This document shows positions 5,646-6,549 of a DNA stretch of 6,549 nt, piece by piece. The DNA lies in NCBI GenBank assembly GCA_003165115.1, contig PLSJ01000485.1, positions 1,445 through 7,993 of the forward strand. The letters run 5' to 3'. This DNA comes from Syntrophaceae bacterium. GTDB taxonomy: Bacteria; Desulfobacterota; Syntrophorhabdia; Syntrophorhabdales; WCHB1-27. Below the pieces are notes generated by a model. That model saw only the letters and a program-made list of their open reading frames with translations. It searched no databases and was not told the origin of the DNA. A program made the position numbers and the translations under genes. Within the stretch, counting starts at the first letter, position 1, and every line of letters begins with the position of its first letter.

Positions 5646-5673
5646 CGCGGTTTTCGGCCGGGTGAAAAGCGCG
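5646..5673. terminator. Imperfect hairpin between the convergent cupin and hydrolase genes
   Basis: CGCG (5646-5649) plus TTTTC (5651-5655) pairs with GAAAA (5664-5668) plus CGCG (5670-5673), with one G-G mismatch and an eight-base loop. It fills the 39-base gap between two convergent stops, the usual place for a shared bidirectional terminator. Neither side has a T-run after the stem, so the call rests on position and symmetry. Confidence 0.35.
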
Positions 5674-5674
5674 G

Positions 5675-6484
5675 TCAGCCGCTCTTCCCCCGAGGAGGCG
5701 CGGTGAACGTCCCGATGGCCCCCATATATGCGTCCAGACCGCGCGCCATCAGGTCGTTGTGGCCCGCGTGGGGGATGCGGAGGATCTCCTTTCGGGCGGC
5801 GCCGGAAAGCGAATACAGGGCTTGCCCCTCTTCAAAGGGGATGATTTCGTCCTCTTCCCCGTGGATAATCAGGGTAGGGATCGTGATCTTCCCGATCTTC
5901 AGGTCGTTTCCGAAGCCGGCGGCGTCGGGCATGTCCCTGAACAGGTGCGACACCCCCAATCTACGGAGCTGGTTCCGGGTGCTCGCGAACCCGCTCTCCA
6001 CGATCAACCCCTGAAGCCGGTCCTGATAGTGGGAGGCAACCTCGATGGCCGGCGCGCTTCCCAGGGACCTGCCCATGACGAAGAGACCGCCCGTGTAGCC
6101 GCGTGCTTGCAGAAACGCGGCGAACCCGTGAAAGGTGGGGTGGGCGTCGCGGATGAGGTTGGCGCACGTGGGGCTGCCGGTGCTGAAGCCGTAGCCGCGA
6201 TAGTCCGCCACGAAGAGGTTGACCCCCCGCTCCTGATACAGGTGGGCCGAGTAGTCATAGTCGGGGGCGATTTCCCCGTTGCCGTGGAAGTAAAGGATGG
6301 CGGGCGCCAAGGCGTGCGCGGGGTAGAACCGGCAGCCCAGGGAAATCCCGGACGCCACCTCGATCATATGGTTCGCGCCATAGGGGGACGTCTGCTCTTC
6401 CGCGGACGCCCGGCGGGGGAAGAAGAGCCTCTGGAGGATTTCGGGACGATCCATGATCTCGGGGCCGTTCCGGGGTTCTGTCAT
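5675..6484 (-). CDS. Alpha/beta hydrolase (serine hydrolase), substrate unknown
   Basis: The product has 269 residues in the alpha/beta-hydrolase fold. The motifs appear in the correct order: the oxyanion region YFHGNG (65-70), DYRGYGFSTGSP (94-105), the nucleophile elbow GRSLGS with Ser140, the acid in GEEDEIIP (Asp212), and the catalytic histidine in HAGHND (His242). The full Ser-Asp-His triad is therefore present. The HGNG and YRGYG...G-x-P motifs place it near the ABHD13/YfhR-type serine hydrolases (esterase or thioesterase-like), but the substrate cannot be inferred. No signal peptide is seen. The start is uncertain: ATG 6484 is chosen because GC-rich third positions begin just after it. 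ATG 6454 (MDRPEIL...) is a good alternative with a weak GAG upstream. TTG 6520 is unlikely because the codons after it are AT-rich at third positions. It is convergent with the cupin gene. Confidence 0.9.
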   Translation of the reverse strand: MTEPRNGPEIMDRPEILQRLFFPRRASAEEQTSPYGANHMIEVASGISLGCRFYPAHALAPAILYFHGNGEIAPDYDYSAHLYQERGVNLFVADYRGYGFSTGSPTCANLIRDAHPTFHGFAAFLQARGYTGGLFVMGRSLGSAPAIEVASHYQDRLQGLIVESGFASTRNQLRRLGVSHLFRDMPDAAGFGNDLKIGKITIPTLIIHGEEDEIIPFEEGQALYSLSGAARKEILRIPHAGHNDLMARGLDAYMGAIGTFTAPPRGKSG

Positions 6485-6502
6485 TATATGTTGAGTATCA
6501 TA
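6483..6502 (-). promoter_or_regulatory. AT-rich -10-like elements upstream of the hydrolase
   Basis: On the minus strand TATGAT (6502-6497) and TATAAT (6488-6483) lie in a short AT-rich stretch before the gene. Neither has a good -35 at normal spacing. The second overlaps the ATG at 6484; if it is the true -10, translation must begin at ATG 6454. This is tentative. Confidence 0.25.
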
Positions 6503-6549
6503 TCGTGAGGAAGAAATCAACTTGTGGACCAGCGATTCCCGGTGCGCTC

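Noticed and set aside
5759..6508. 249-codon plus-strand open frame antisense to the hydrolase
   Set aside because: The minus strand carries a complete Ser-Asp-His hydrolase; this frame is low complexity with no family match.
6517..6549. End of another minus-strand gene (a stop TGA at 6519-6517) upstream of the hydrolase
   Set aside because: Only ten codons are visible before the window edge, too few to identify or to distinguish from chance.

Overview
This is an ordinary stretch of bacterial chromosome with high GC and a strong G/C preference at third codon positions. It carries six protein-coding genes packed with short gaps. I see no RNA gene, CRISPR array, insertion sequence or phage module. 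The gene types point to an anaerobic Gram-negative of the Desulfobacterota / former Deltaproteobacteria type: a QueG-like two-cluster iron-sulfur protein, an enterobacterial-style Aas fusion enzyme and a likely sigma-54-driven GH108 muramidase. That assignment is an inference from family resemblance and cannot be made precise from this window.

Layout. Positions 1-877 (minus) hold most of a QueG-like iron-sulfur protein that runs off the left edge. Positions 878-1193 are a divergent control region. It has a plausible sigma-70 promoter firing left and a near-consensus -24/-12 sigma-54 promoter firing right. Positions 1194-1907 (plus) encode a GH108-type peptidoglycan hydrolase with a unique N-terminal extension and no signal peptide. 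It is followed by a perfect 15-bp palindrome at 1949-1985. Positions 2081-4225 (plus) encode a full-length acyltransferase / acyl-ACP synthetase fusion (Aas). Positions 4321-5220 (plus) encode a YihY/BrkB-family polytopic membrane protein, and 5279-5635 (plus) a small cupin. Positions 5675-6484 (minus) encode a convergent alpha/beta hydrolase.

The three plus-strand genes aas, yihY and cupin probably form one transcription unit, with gaps of 95 and 58 bases. Aas re-acylates lysophospholipids at the inner membrane. In E. coli it is encoded beside the lysophospholipid flippase LplT, but here the neighbour is a YihY-family membrane protein. A role of that protein in lipid handling is the most useful functional hypothesis the window offers, and it remains an inference. 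The muramidase appears to be controlled separately through sigma-54. The flanking minus-strand genes have no evident functional link to the middle unit.

I did not find anything I would call a new biological system. The best leads are the sigma-54-controlled muramidase, the unusual cysteine spacing in the QueG-like protein, and the aas-yihY pairing.
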